Source: an uncultured Oscillospiraceae bacterium (GTDB lineage Bacteria; Bacillota; Clostridia; Oscillospirales; Oscillospiraceae). Taken from it: a stretch of DNA of 64,000 nucleotides. Below, in pieces: positions 26,429 to 35,883 of this stretch (positions are counted from its first letter, which is position 1; every line of letters starts with the position of its first letter). Below the pieces are notes generated by a model, which was given only the letters and a program-made list of their open reading frames with translations, was not told the origin of the DNA and made no database searches. Where the stretch lies: the NCBI GenBank assembly GCA_934591635.1, contig CAKTPI010000007.1:53237-117236 (forward strand), read 5' to 3'. The translations under genes and the position numbers were made by a program.

Positions 26429-27718
26429 ATGGAATACTTGCTTTCCATCGGCGTTGCGATGCTGGCGGGCCTGATGCTGACCCGGCTTACCAAGCGATTC
26501 AATCTGCCCGATGTCACCAGCTATCTGGTCGCAGGCCTTTTGGTTGGTCCGCTGGTGCTGGGACGGCTGGGCATCCCCGGGTTGGGCTTCAGCTCCTTTG
26601 AGTTTGTAGGGAAATTGAGCCTGATTTCGGACGTGGCACTGGGCTTCATTGCCTTCTCCATCGGCAACGAATTCCGGCTGGAGGATCTGAAGCATATCGG
26701 CCGTCAAGCCACCGTCGTTGGCATTGTGCAGGCACTGACTGCCACAGCTTTCGTGGACATTGCCCTATTCCTGCTGCATCTTGTACTGGGGGACGAAGTG
26801 CTGCCCCTGTCCACCTGCCTGATCCTGGGGGCTATTGCTACCGCGACGGCACCTGCCGCCACCATCATGGTCATCAACCAGTATAAGGCCAAGGGCCCGC
26901 TGACCTCCATTCTGCTGCCCATTGTGGCGCTGGATGATGCAGTTGGTCTGATGGTTTTCGCTGTGTCCAACGGCATTGCCAAAGCGATCATCAGCGGCTC
27001 CGTCAGCCTGGTTTCCGTGCTGGTCAATCCCCTGCTGGAAATCGTTGGTTCCCTGGTTCTGGGCGCCGGAATGGGTTGGCTGTTCAGCCAGCTGGAAAGA
27101 TTCTTCCACTCCCGCTCCAAGCGTCTGAGCCTGACGGTTTGCTTTGTATTTATGTGTGCGGCACTTTCCAAGCTGGAGATTCCGCTGGGTGGAGGCGTGG
27201 AGCTGGGCTTCTCCTCCCTGCTGGTGTGCATGATGTGCGGCACCTTCTTCTGCAACCTGTGTGATTTCTCCGAGGAAATCATGTACCGGACCGACCGCTG
27301 GACCGCCCCTGTGTTTGTGCTGTTCTTTGTGCTCAGCGGCGCGGAGCTGGATCTGCGGGTGTTCCAAAGTGCCGCTGTGATCGGCATCGGCGTTGTGAAC
27401 ATTCTGGCCCGTTCCGCCGGTAAGATTGTCGGCGCACATTACAGCGCAAAAGCTGTGCACTGCCAGGATACCATCTGCAAATATCTGGGCATCACCCTGC
27501 TGCCCCAGGCTGGCGTGGCCCTGGGCATGTCCGTCACAGTCGCTGCTGAGTTTGGTGCGGAGGGTGCCCTGATTCGGAACATTACCCTGTTCTGTGTGCT
27601 GATCTATGAGCTTGTCGGCCCCGTGTTCACCAAGATGGCGCTGACCGCCGCCGGTGAAATTGAACCCAATGCCGTTTCCAACCGCGGTGTGATTCCCACC
27701 ACCCCCAGCCAAAAGTAA
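26429..27718 (+). CDS. Cation:proton antiporter, CPA2 family
   Basis: A 429-residue membrane protein with about twelve hydrophobic helices, beginning LTRLTKRFNLPDVTSYLVAG, the typical first repeat of the KefB/NapA-like exchangers. An acidic pair in the ion-binding helix is visible in VALDDAVGL, and a polar helix LGAIATATAPAATIM precedes it. There is no C-terminal TrkA-N or USP regulatory domain. The ion (Na+ or K+) is not readable. GAGAGGG lies upstream of the ATG. Confidence 0.87.
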   Translation: MEYLLSIGVAMLAGLMLTRLTKRFNLPDVTSYLVAGLLVGPLVLGRLGIPGLGFSSFEFVGKLSLISDVALGFIAFSIGNEFRLEDLKHIGRQATVVGIVQALTATAFVDIALFLLHLVLGDEVLPLSTCLILGAIATATAPAATIMVINQYKAKGPLTSILLPIVALDDAVGLMVFAVSNGIAKAIISGSVSLVSVLVNPLLEIVGSLVLGAGMGWLFSQLERFFHSRSKRLSLTVCFVFMCAALSKLEIPLGGGVELGFSSLLVCMMCGTFFCNLCDFSEEIMYRTDRWTAPVFVLFFVLSGAELDLRVFQSAAVIGIGVVNILARSAGKIVGAHYSAKAVHCQDTICKYLGITLLPQAGVALGMSVTVAAEFGAEGALIRNITLFCVLIYELVGPVFTKMALTAAGEIEPNAVSNRGVIPTTPSQK

Positions 27719-27731
27719 CCGTTTTCAATCC

Positions 27732-27804
27732 GGCGGCACTGCGCAGGTGTGCATCTTCCAGGGAAACTTCCCCGGAATCGCGCAGTGCCGCCTTGACTTT
27801 TTTT
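27732..27804 (+). terminator. Terminator of the antiporter gene, overlapping the next promoter
   Basis: A 13-bp outer stem GGCGGCACTGCGC with its complement (27732-27744, 27780-27792) encloses a smaller inner hairpin and is followed by TTGACTTTTTTT. Confidence 0.85.
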
Positions 27805-27820
27805 GGCAGAATAGTATAAT
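27793..27820 (+). promoter_or_regulatory. Sigma-A promoter of the phosphoribosyltransferase gene
   Basis: TTGACT (27793-27798) and TATAAT (27815-27820), spacer 16 bp. The -35 box lies inside the T-tract of the preceding terminator. Confidence 0.85.
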
Positions 27821-27852
27821 CAGTATGAAATAAAAAATAAGGAGTCTTTCCC

Positions 27853-28407
27853 ATGTTCTATCATATGCGCATTGCCGGGCTGGAACGGGATCTTCCTATC
27901 TGCCCCCTGAACGACAATCTGTCCATTGCCGGTTTCGTCATCTTTGGTGACCCCGAACTAACCGTTGCCTGCGCCAAGGAACTGCTGACCAAGGTGCCTG
28001 AGTACGACTACCTCATCACCGCGGAAGCAAAGGGCATCCCGCTGGCCCATGAAATGGCACGTCAGGCAGGAAATCAAAAATACCTGCTGGCACGGAAGGG
28101 GCCGAAGCTCTATATGCGGGATATCTTCTCCGTGGCTGTCAATTCTATTACCACCGCTAAGGAGCAGCGGCTGTATCTGGACGGTGCCGATGCCGCGCTG
28201 ATGAAGGGCAAGCGGATCCTGCTGGTGGACGACGTGATTTCCACCGGTGAGAGCATGGCCGCGTTGGAGGCCCTGGTAACCAAGGCCGGCGGTGAAATCT
28301 GCGGCAGAGCCGCAATTCTCGCCGAGGGCGATGCCCAGGAGCGGCCGGATATTGTGTATCTGGAAAAGCTTCCTCTGTTCCACCCCGATGGAACTGTGAT
28401 GGAATAA
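27853..28407 (+). CDS. Phosphoribosyltransferase-family protein (adenine PRTase-like)
   Basis: A 184-residue type I PRTase with the PRPP-binding loop LLVDDVISTGESM, a flexible catalytic loop around YMRDIFSVAVNSITT, and an early AEAKGIP segment. It resembles the apt/xpt branch and is often labelled adenine phosphoribosyltransferase, but the usual aromatic adenine-clamp residues cannot be confirmed by eye. It has AAGGAG before the ATG and is monocistronic. Confidence 0.82.
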   Translation: MFYHMRIAGLERDLPICPLNDNLSIAGFVIFGDPELTVACAKELLTKVPEYDYLITAEAKGIPLAHEMARQAGNQKYLLARKGPKLYMRDIFSVAVNSITTAKEQRLYLDGADAALMKGKRILLVDDVISTGESMAALEALVTKAGGEICGRAAILAEGDAQERPDIVYLEKLPLFHPDGTVME

Positions 28408-28415
28408 TCATCTGT

Positions 28416-28464
28416 ATACCCACAGGCCGGAGAAGGCTCCTTCCCCCCTGTGGGTATCTTTTTT
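28416..28464 (+). terminator. Terminator of the PRTase gene
   Basis: Stem ATACCCACAGG/CCTGTGGGTAT (28416-28457), then CTTTTTT. A second stem, ATCCCGGGC/GCCCGGGAT (28493-28515) with TTTT, follows and also separates the convergent DUF3786 gene. Confidence 0.88.
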
Positions 28465-28539
28465 AAATTTCTCCCCAGCAGTAAATGAAATGATCCCGGG
28501 CCAAAAGCCCGGGATTTTTGTGTTGGACATGAGGGTGGG

Positions 28540-29157
28540 TCAGCATACCTTCATTTTTTCATTCAGAGAATCCCGGATCATCCCCACGGCGTAGTACATG
28601 GTCTCGTATTTCAGGTATTGCAGGGCGTTCTCATCCCAGAACCAGTGGACAGCTGCGGGAAATTCGTCATCGCCATACACCAGCTTCAGCATCACGCCCA
28701 GATCTTCGAACAGTGGGATGACATAGGCCTTGTCCTTCACCGGATATTCCTTAGCATTCAGTGCCCTGCAGGCTGCATCCAGCTTTTCCGGGTTATCCTG
28801 GAGAAAGCTGGCCCAGGGATCCGCAGATTCCAGCAGGTTTTGGTGGAACTGGTGTCCAAAGCCCGACATGTTTTTCCAGTTTCCGGAAATGCAGCGGTCT
28901 TCCCTGCTGTCACAAACCAAGTCCAGCAGCGTCAGGCTTTCGTTAAAGCCCTCGACCGCCCGCCAGCTTTGTCCGGCCAGTGCAGCAATCTCCCCTGTCG
29001 TAAGGTGAATGCGGTACGGGCAGGAAAGCATCTGCGTATAGAGATATTGCGCATCCATCTGTGCCCCCAGTTTCCGGGCCAGAGACAGATGGTCGTAGTT
29101 TGCGAACAAGCGCCGCGCCTGAGCCGCGGCAATCGCATAATTATTACGGTGTTCCAT
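28540..29157 (-). CDS. DUF3786-family protein
   Basis: A 205-residue soluble protein matching my memory of DUF3786 (a family of anaerobes with unknown role): an N-terminal helical part (QARRLFANYDHLSLARKL), a middle with TTGEIAALAGQSWRAVEGFN, and a C-terminal HWFWDENALQYLKYET. The start at 29157 has GGGGAG upstream; the frame continues without a site. No operon partners. Confidence 0.78.
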   Translation of the reverse strand: MEHRNNYAIAAAQARRLFANYDHLSLARKLGAQMDAQYLYTQMLSCPYRIHLTTGEIAALAGQSWRAVEGFNESLTLLDLVCDSREDRCISGNWKNMSGFGHQFHQNLLESADPWASFLQDNPEKLDAACRALNAKEYPVKDKAYVIPLFEDLGVMLKLVYGDDEFPAAVHWFWDENALQYLKYETMYYAVGMIRDSLNEKMKVC

Positions 29158-29246
29158 AATGGTTCTCCCCGATTTCAAATAGATTTCTGGCAAGGGCCAA
29201 CCCCCATGCATCCTCTGTGCTGTTCCATTTCCTTTGGGTACGTTTC

Positions 29247-29275
29247 AGTTTAGCATATCACGGTGTAAATGGCAA
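29247..29275 (-). promoter_or_regulatory. Candidate promoter of the DUF3786 gene
   Basis: TTGCCA (29270-29275) and TAAACT (29247-29252), spacer 17 bp. Confidence 0.6.
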
Positions 29276-29331
29276 GCACCGCCGCAGACAATGGCAGAAT
29301 GCCCATTTTGAAAACTTAGTGTTTTATTAAT

Positions 29332-29359
29332 TTGCTTTTTGGTTTTTTTATGCTATAAT
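29332..29359 (+). promoter_or_regulatory. Sigma-A promoter of the alr-capA operon
   Basis: TTGCTT (29332-29337) and TATAAT (29354-29359), spacer 16 bp. Confidence 0.75.
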
Positions 29360-29383
29360 AACGGGTGATTTTCGAAGTGAAGG

Positions 29384-30544
29384 ATGATTTCTTTGAATTT
29401 TGGCTGTACACAGTTGATTATTGATCTGGATGCCATCCGGCATAATATAAACGAGGTAAAGCTGCGGGCCGGTGTCCCGGTGATGGCCATCATCAAAGCG
29501 GATGCCTATGGCCACGGAGCGGTGGAAATTGCCCGGCATTTGGATGGGGATTGTGCCTTTTTCGGCGTCAGCTCCATGCTGGAGGCCCTGGAGCTGCGGC
29601 AAGCAGAGATTGAAAAGCCCATTCTGATACTGGGCTACACCCCTGTGGAGGCCTTTCCCGAGGCCATTCGGCTGGGCATCCGCCCCACCATCTTCCATTA
29701 TGAGGACGCTCTGGCCCTGTCCCTGGTAGCGCAAAAGCTGGGGCTGACTGCCCACTTCCACTTTGCCGTGGATACCGGCATGAGCCGCATCGGCTTCCAG
29801 GTGACCCCGGAGGATGCGGACATCTGCGCCGCCATTGCAAGGCTGCCGGGACTTGACCCCGAGGGGCTGTTCAGCCACTTTGCCACGGCCGACTGTGCGG
29901 ATCTGACACGGGCCCGGCAGCAGATGGCACTCTTTGATCGGTTTGATGACATGCTCCGCAGCCGGGGGGTGCACATCAAGCTCCGGCATCTGGACAACTC
30001 CGCCGGTGTAATGAACTTCCACTGCAAATACGAAATGGTGCGCTCCGGAATCGTCACCTATGGCATGTATCCCAGTGACGAGGTAGACCCTGGCATTCTG
30101 GACTTAAAGCCCGCTCTGCGTTGGGAAACCCGTATCACCCATCTGAAAACACTGGAGTCCGGCCGGGAGATTGGCTATGGCGGCACCTATACCACCACAA
30201 GGCCCACCCGGGTGGCCACCATCCCCGTTGGCTATGCCGATGGCTACCGCAGGAGCCTTTCCGGCCGATTTTATGTCCTGATCCACGGAAAAAAAGCGCC
30301 GATTCTGGGCCGGATCTGTATGGATCAGATGATGGTGGACGTCACGGATATTCCCGGGGCAGCTCTGAATGATGTAGTTGTGCTGGTGGGAGAAAGCGGT
30401 GACCTGCGCATCAGCGTAGAGGAAATTGCCGCCCGGCAAGACAGCTTTAACTATGAATTTGTCTGCGGCATCAGCCGAAGAGTGCCCCGGGTGTATCTGA
30501 TGAACGGGAAGGTCATCCACTCGGTGCTTTATTTGCTGGACTAA
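29384..30544 (+). CDS. alr: Alanine racemase
   Basis: PLP-dependent enzyme supplying D-alanine for peptidoglycan. The 386-residue product has the PLP-lysine motif AIIKADAYGHGA (Lys38), HFAVDTGMSRIGF, and the second-subunit tyrosine in GYADGYRRSLSG. The start is ambiguous: ATG at 29384 sits directly on the GAAGG sequence, whereas a TTG nine bases later (29393) would have AAGG at good spacing. It is followed 14 bases later by two CapA genes, so cell-envelope functions are grouped. Confidence 0.95.
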   Translation: MISLNFGCTQLIIDLDAIRHNINEVKLRAGVPVMAIIKADAYGHGAVEIARHLDGDCAFFGVSSMLEALELRQAEIEKPILILGYTPVEAFPEAIRLGIRPTIFHYEDALALSLVAQKLGLTAHFHFAVDTGMSRIGFQVTPEDADICAAIARLPGLDPEGLFSHFATADCADLTRARQQMALFDRFDDMLRSRGVHIKLRHLDNSAGVMNFHCKYEMVRSGIVTYGMYPSDEVDPGILDLKPALRWETRITHLKTLESGREIGYGGTYTTTRPTRVATIPVGYADGYRRSLSGRFYVLIHGKKAPILGRICMDQMMVDVTDIPGAALNDVVVLVGESGDLRISVEEIAARQDSFNYEFVCGISRRVPRVYLMNGKVIHSVLYLLD

Positions 30545-30558
30545 TAAGGAGGAACCCT

Positions 30559-32043
30559 ATGGCACAGAAACACACCCCGAAATACAGCAGCGGGAAAGAG
30601 CCGTCCGGCTCCCGATCCCTTGTCATTGGCCTTGTCATTGTCATGACGATCCTGGTGCTGTTTTCTCTGGGCCTCCGGCTGTTCCTGGGGCGCAGCAGCA
30701 CCCCGCAGCCCCAGCTGGAAGCAACGGCCCCCATACAGCAGGAATCACCAACCGAGGCAAAGCAGTCCCTTTGGAATCGCCTGTTTGGCTCCAAAGAGAC
30801 ACAGCCCCCGGAGACCGAGCCGGAGCCGGAACCAGAGCATGTGGTATCCCAGGCAACGATTGCCGTCACCGGCGACATTCTGATGCACATGCCTGTCATC
30901 AATACCGGTCTGCAAAGCGACGGGCGGTATAATTTTGATTCTATCTTCCAATATCTGACTGACTATTCCAGTGCAGCTGACTATTCCGTTGCAAACCTGG
31001 AGACCACCCTGTGCGGAACCGACAAGGGATATCGCTACTCCGGCTATCCCGCCTTCAACTGCCCGGATGAAATCGTGGATGCCCTGAAAAAAGCAGGCTT
31101 TGACATGCTGCTCACCGCCAATAACCACTGCTACGACACCAGTGAATACGGCTTCCTGCGCACTGTGCGCACCATCCGGGATAAAGGACTTGCGGTGCTG
31201 GGCACCCGGGAATCCATGAATGACCCCATCTATACCGTGCAGGAGATCAACGGCATCACGGTTGGCATGGTCTGCTACACCTATGAGGGCCAGCCGGATA
31301 ATCCCGCAGCTGGGACGGTTTACATGAACAAGAATGCGCTCTCCGCCACCTGTGCGCCCCTGGTCAATTCCTTCCTGACCACCCAGTTGGATCCCTTCTA
31401 CCTGGAACTGCGGCAGGTATTGGCCCAGATGAAGCAGGACGGAGCAGAAGCCACAGTAATGTTCATTCATTGGGGTACCGAATACCAGACCACCCCAAAC
31501 GCCGATCAGCAGCAGATTGCCCAGCAGCTATGCGATTTGGGCTTTGACGTCATCGTCGGCGGGCATCCCCACGTGATCCAGCCAGTACAGCTGCTCACCA
31601 GCCGGCTGGATCCGGAGCACCGAACCGTTTGTCTGTACTCCACCGGCAATGCCGTATCCAACCAGAGAATTGCGGAAATGGACTTGAAAACCGGTCACAC
31701 GGAAGACGGCATGCTGTTCCGCTTCACCTTCAGCAAGTATTCTGACGGCACTGTCTACCTGGAGAATGCGGATGTACTCCCCTGCTGGGTGGATATGCGC
31801 ACCTCCCCCGTCAAGGAATACGACATTATTCCGTTGGATGTGAGCATCCGAGATCAGTGGCAGACTGCCTTTGGCCTGACAGATGAGGCTCTTGAAAATG
31901 CCAATCAGTCCTATGGGCGAACCACCGCCCTGGTGGGTGCCGGGATTTCCCAGGTACAGGAGTATCTGGCAGCTCAAAAGCAGCAGCGGGAAGACAATTA
32001 TCTGGCTGCCGTGACCGCGGAAACCCAGGCATCCGCAGCGTAA
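30559..32043 (+). CDS. Membrane-anchored CapA-family protein (first copy)
   Basis: A 494-residue protein: an N-terminal transmembrane helix (about residues 22-44), an extracellular Pro/Glu-rich linker, then a CapA/PgsA-type metallophosphoesterase domain. Motifs include TGDILMH, NLETTLCG, LLTANNHCYDT, FIHWGTEYQ and VGGHPHVIQP, which hold the metal and phosphate ligands. CapA proteins are linked to poly-gamma-glutamate capsules, but no capB or capC is present, so another envelope role is likely. It is followed 15 bases later by a paralogue. Confidence 0.88.
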   Translation: MAQKHTPKYSSGKEPSGSRSLVIGLVIVMTILVLFSLGLRLFLGRSSTPQPQLEATAPIQQESPTEAKQSLWNRLFGSKETQPPETEPEPEPEHVVSQATIAVTGDILMHMPVINTGLQSDGRYNFDSIFQYLTDYSSAADYSVANLETTLCGTDKGYRYSGYPAFNCPDEIVDALKKAGFDMLLTANNHCYDTSEYGFLRTVRTIRDKGLAVLGTRESMNDPIYTVQEINGITVGMVCYTYEGQPDNPAAGTVYMNKNALSATCAPLVNSFLTTQLDPFYLELRQVLAQMKQDGAEATVMFIHWGTEYQTTPNADQQQIAQQLCDLGFDVIVGGHPHVIQPVQLLTSRLDPEHRTVCLYSTGNAVSNQRIAEMDLKTGHTEDGMLFRFTFSKYSDGTVYLENADVLPCWVDMRTSPVKEYDIIPLDVSIRDQWQTAFGLTDEALENANQSYGRTTALVGAGISQVQEYLAAQKQQREDNYLAAVTAETQASAA

Positions 32044-32058
32044 AACAGGAGGTCATCC

Positions 32059-33501
32059 ATGAAAACATTCTGGCGCAGTCTGCTTTCTGCACTTAAAATC
32101 GTCCTGGTGGTCATTCTGGTTGCTGCCGCAACCGGAAGTGTGATTTTCGCCTGGAGCTACTTCCAGCATCAGCAGCCGGAGCAGGCGGTCTCCATCCCCA
32201 CTGCGGCTCCCACCCTGGAACCCACTGAGCCTCCAACGGAACCTCCGACAGAGGCCCCCACAGAACCACCGGAACCGGAGCATGTTGTCGCAAGGGCCAC
32301 CATTGGCGCCACCGGCGACCTGCTGATGCACGAGCCGGTATTCAGCTCCGCCCGTCAAAGCGATGGCAGCTACAATTTTGACTATATTTTCAGGTACCTC
32401 AGTCCCTATGTCAATGCGGCAGATTTTGCCGTTGCAAATCTGGAGACCACCCTTGCCGGAAGCGGCCGGGCATACAGCGGCTACCCCAACTTCAACTGCC
32501 CGGATGAAATCGTGGACGGTGCACGCAACGCCGGCTTTGACATGCTGCTCACCGGCAACAATCACAGCTATGACACCGGCGAGGCCGGATTCTTCCGCAC
32601 CATTGAAACCGTGCGCAGCCATGGGCTGCAAACCCTTGGAACCATGCTGAACGGAGAAGAGCCAAAATATGTCATTGAGGATATCAACGGCATTCGGGTG
32701 GGTATGCTCAGCTATACCTACGAAGGGCGGCCGGAAAATGCCGTGTCGGGCCGGGTATACCTCAACGGCATCATGCTGCACCAGGGCGCGGAAGATGTGG
32801 TAAACACCTTTAACCCCTCCAATCCTGAACCCTTCTATGTGGAGGTGGAAAGCTATATTCAGCAAATGCGCAATGAGGGGGCCGAAGCACTGGTCATCTT
32901 CATGCACTGGGGTGTGGAGTACACCACCACGCCGGTTGCGCATCAAACCCAGATTGCCCAGAGACTGTGCGATTTGGGGATTGATGTAATTGTAGGCGGT
33001 CACCCCCATGTAGTGGAGCCGGTGGCACTGCTGGGCAGTACCCTTGACCCGGATCACAAAACCGTGTGTCTCTACTCCATGGGCAATGCCGTTTCCAACC
33101 AGCGGGCAAATGTTATGAAAAGTCAGCCCAATGGCTACACCGAAGACGGCGTGTGGTTCACCATGACCTTCTGCAAATACTCTGACGGTACTGTCTACCT
33201 GGAGGACGTGAATCTGATTCCCACCTGGGTCTACCTGCGCACCACCAACGGGCGGCAGTACGACATTCTGCCGCTGGACGCCGCCACGCGGGATTCCTGG
33301 GCACAGCTTTACGACCTGCAGGAGGTAACGGTCAACGCTGCCCAGCGCTCCTACGACCGCACCATGAGCATTGTGGAGCAGGGACTGACCGAATCCCGGC
33401 AATATCTGGCCGAGCAGCAGGAGCTGCGGGATGCCAACTATCTGGCCGCCCTTGCGGACAGCCTGTACGGGAACACTACTCAATTTTTCAATGCCGCATA
33501 A
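32059..33501 (+). CDS. Membrane-anchored CapA-family protein (second copy)
   Basis: A 480-residue paralogue of the preceding gene, with the same layout and closely matching motifs (TGDLLMH, NLETTLAG, LLTGNNHSYDT, FMHWGVEYT, VGGHPHVVEP). The linker after the transmembrane helix (about 12-32) is a Pro-Thr-Glu repeat (PTEPPTEPPTEAPTEPP), typical of wall-spanning stalks. The tandem arrangement points to a local duplication that diverged mostly in the linker and C-terminus. Substrate unknown. Confidence 0.88.
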   Translation: MKTFWRSLLSALKIVLVVILVAAATGSVIFAWSYFQHQQPEQAVSIPTAAPTLEPTEPPTEPPTEAPTEPPEPEHVVARATIGATGDLLMHEPVFSSARQSDGSYNFDYIFRYLSPYVNAADFAVANLETTLAGSGRAYSGYPNFNCPDEIVDGARNAGFDMLLTGNNHSYDTGEAGFFRTIETVRSHGLQTLGTMLNGEEPKYVIEDINGIRVGMLSYTYEGRPENAVSGRVYLNGIMLHQGAEDVVNTFNPSNPEPFYVEVESYIQQMRNEGAEALVIFMHWGVEYTTTPVAHQTQIAQRLCDLGIDVIVGGHPHVVEPVALLGSTLDPDHKTVCLYSMGNAVSNQRANVMKSQPNGYTEDGVWFTMTFCKYSDGTVYLEDVNLIPTWVYLRTTNGRQYDILPLDAATRDSWAQLYDLQEVTVNAAQRSYDRTMSIVEQGLTESRQYLAEQQELRDANYLAALADSLYGNTTQFFNAA

Positions 33502-33505
33502 GATT

Positions 33506-33558
33506 ACACCCTGTGCAACAGGCGTCTTTTAATGCCTGTTGCACAGGGTGTCTTTTTT
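33506..33558 (+). terminator. Terminator of the alr-capA operon
   Basis: A perfect 18-bp stem (33506-33523 with 33534-33551) followed by CTTTTTT, running into the stop codon of the convergent helicase gene. Confidence 0.92.
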
Positions 33559-35855
33559 CATACCGCTTTTGGTTTTTCCTCAAAGCGAAGGAGTCCTTTG
33601 AGAAGCGCATCCTCCAGTTGGAACATTTTGGTTCCGTGGCTTGGGGAAAAACGAATTGTGACATAGGGATCCCGGACACTGACAACAGTACCGGGGCCGA
33701 ATTTTTTATGGATCAGGGTCTCCCCCAGAGCAGCAGGCCGCTTTATCGTTTCGGGGTCCGCAGCTGCCGCAGCCAGCTGCTTTTGTGGTTCCGGCTGCTG
33801 GGGCATATCGCTTCCCTTTTGGTATTTGACCTCCCGCATTTCCAGCATCTGCGCCAGGGACAGCAGCTGCACCCGCCCGCTTTCATAGGTGACCAGGCAG
33901 TGGGTACCGCTGCTGGCGGTGATGGTTCCGGCACCGTTTTTCCTGTGACAATACTGCCTGCCGCAGAGATTTCCATGCAGAGAGGCAAACACATCCTCCA
34001 AGGCAACCGCCGGCCTTGGGAGAGTCCCCAGAAGCTCTGCCAGGAATGCGGAATCACAGCCATTGCAGGCAAACAGGCTGAGTTTGTTTTTTGCCCGGGT
34101 CATGGCAACATAAAACAGCCGCCGCTCTTCCTGGTAAATTCTGATTTCTTCCTCATTCTGCCATCCCTCCGGCTTCGAAGGAAGAATCCCATCCACCATG
34201 TCCAGCAGGTACACTGTGTCATACTCCAGTCCCTTGCTGGAATGGATGGTGGCCAGCACCAGTCGGGCCTCTGCCTCGGACTGAGGGGCGGCAAGCTTGG
34301 CCCGAAGCTGTTCCAGGCGGCGCAGCAAATCCGAAAGATGAGGCTGTCGCCTTGCCAGCAGGCACAGGACGGTATATTTGTTCCCGTCCAGTCCGTTATC
34401 CTCGACGTACTTGCTGTAGCCCAGGCGGTTCCAGATTCGCTCCAGGCCGGTTTCTGCGCTGTCCCCTGCCAGCATAGGAAGAATGCCCGTCAGCTCTGTC
34501 ACCGACTGCCGGGTAAACCCGGATAAATCTCCCTGCCGCAGCAGCTGCCACAGGATTGGTTTGCCGGTTTCCCTGCTCTGACGGCAGGCATCCTGGGCGC
34601 TTTGTCTGGAAATGCCGCAGCCAAGTTTATAATACGTACGCATGAAAAGCGATGGATCATCGGGATTTGCAGCATAGTGGACAATATCGGTAATGTCCGT
34701 CACCACCCGATGGGTAAAAAAGCCGTCATCCATCTGCTTGCAGGTAAAAGGAATATCCAGCGCATCCATCCGGTCAACCAGTGGCAGAGCTGCATCGTTA
34801 TTGCGATACAGCACCGCAATTGGCTTTTGAGCGCTTTTGATGATTTCCTCCAGATAAGCATATTGGGTCTGCCGGTCACAGGTATAGATAATCTCCACTG
34901 CCTCCCCGCTGCTGCGGGTCGGGCGCATTGTTTTAGGCCGCCGGTAAAGGTTCTTTTGAACGAAGCGGTTGGCTGCATCCAGAATTTCCGGGGTGGAGCG
35001 GTAATTGTCCTCCATCAGCAGGACCTGCGCCCCGGGATACACGCGGTCAAACTGAAGCAGTGCCTGAGGGTATGCGGCGCGAAAGCCATAGATGCTTTGA
35101 TCCTCATCCCCCACCATAAAGAGGTTTCCGCTTTTCTTTGCCAGCAGACGGATGATAGCATGCTGGATTTTGGAGGTGTCCTGGGACTCATCCACACACA
35201 GGTAGGGGTAGCAGGCACGGAAATATTCCAGCACATCCGGATGCTTCTCCAGGATGCGTTTGGCAAAAATCAGCTGATCGTCAAAATCCATCTGCCTTTG
35301 CTGCCGCAGCGTGTCACAGTATTGGGTATACAGCTCCGGGAAACGGTCAATGCCCAGTTCCTGGAGTTCTTCCGGCTCAAGCATCTGATTTTTTACATAG
35401 GAGGCCGCGGTCTGCATCTGGCGGATGTCAGTCGGGGATGGATAGTTCCCGGTTGCTTCCCACAGGAGATTCCCGATTAATGCAGCCCGCTCCCCCTCGC
35501 TAATGAGCTGAAAGCCCTCCCGTCCTTTCTCCTGGATATAATAGCGGATAATGCGGTTTGCCAGGCTGTTGATGGTCAAAAACTCCAGCTGTCCGGCGTA
35601 TTCCGGCCCAAACTGGCGGGCATAACGCTGCCGCATTTCATTGGTTGCCGCCACCGTATAGGTCATGGTCAGAATACGGGCAGGTGCAATGCCGCAGCAA
35701 TAAAGCATATATCCCAAGCGCGTCACCAGCACCGTGGTCTTGCCGCTGCCAGGTACTGCCAACAGGAGCACCGGCCCCTCCACCGCATGGACAGCCGCTT
35801 TCTGCTGAGGGTTCAGGTGCGCTGTAAACTTCCTGTCAAACTCCTCTGATTCCAT
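33558..35855 (-). CDS. UvrD/Rep-family ATP-dependent DNA helicase
   Basis: A superfamily 1A helicase of about 765 residues: Walker A AVPGSGKTTV, motif Ia TYTVAATNEM, motif II VDESQDTSK, motif III VGDEDQSIYGFR, motif IV LEDNYRST, and motifs V/VI near TIHSSKGLEYDTVYL and YVAMTRAKNKLSL. A C-terminal part carries an IHKKFGPGTV segment as in PcrA-like proteins. It is somewhat unlike housekeeping PcrA, so a UvrD/Rep-like repair helicase is the safer name. The start at 35855 is preferred because GGAG lies six bases upstream; an in-frame ATG is at 35867. Confidence 0.92.
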   Translation of the reverse strand: MESEEFDRKFTAHLNPQQKAAVHAVEGPVLLLAVPGSGKTTVLVTRLGYMLYCCGIAPARILTMTYTVAATNEMRQRYARQFGPEYAGQLEFLTINSLANRIIRYYIQEKGREGFQLISEGERAALIGNLLWEATGNYPSPTDIRQMQTAASYVKNQMLEPEELQELGIDRFPELYTQYCDTLRQQRQMDFDDQLIFAKRILEKHPDVLEYFRACYPYLCVDESQDTSKIQHAIIRLLAKKSGNLFMVGDEDQSIYGFRAAYPQALLQFDRVYPGAQVLLMEDNYRSTPEILDAANRFVQKNLYRRPKTMRPTRSSGEAVEIIYTCDRQTQYAYLEEIIKSAQKPIAVLYRNNDAALPLVDRMDALDIPFTCKQMDDGFFTHRVVTDITDIVHYAANPDDPSLFMRTYYKLGCGISRQSAQDACRQSRETGKPILWQLLRQGDLSGFTRQSVTELTGILPMLAGDSAETGLERIWNRLGYSKYVEDNGLDGNKYTVLCLLARRQPHLSDLLRRLEQLRAKLAAPQSEAEARLVLATIHSSKGLEYDTVYLLDMVDGILPSKPEGWQNEEEIRIYQEERRLFYVAMTRAKNKLSLFACNGCDSAFLAELLGTLPRPAVALEDVFASLHGNLCGRQYCHRKNGAGTITASSGTHCLVTYESGRVQLLSLAQMLEMREVKYQKGSDMPQQPEPQKQLAAAAADPETIKRPAALGETLIHKKFGPGTVVSVRDPYVTIRFSPSHGTKMFQLEDALLKGLLRFEEKPKAV

Positions 35856-35883
35856 TCTATACTCCATTCGGGCCTTACCGTGT

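Noticed and set aside
32053-33483. A 476-codon minus frame opposite the second capA gene
   Set aside because: Antisense shadow of a clear CapA gene; the mirror frame opposite the first capA gene was rejected for the same reason.
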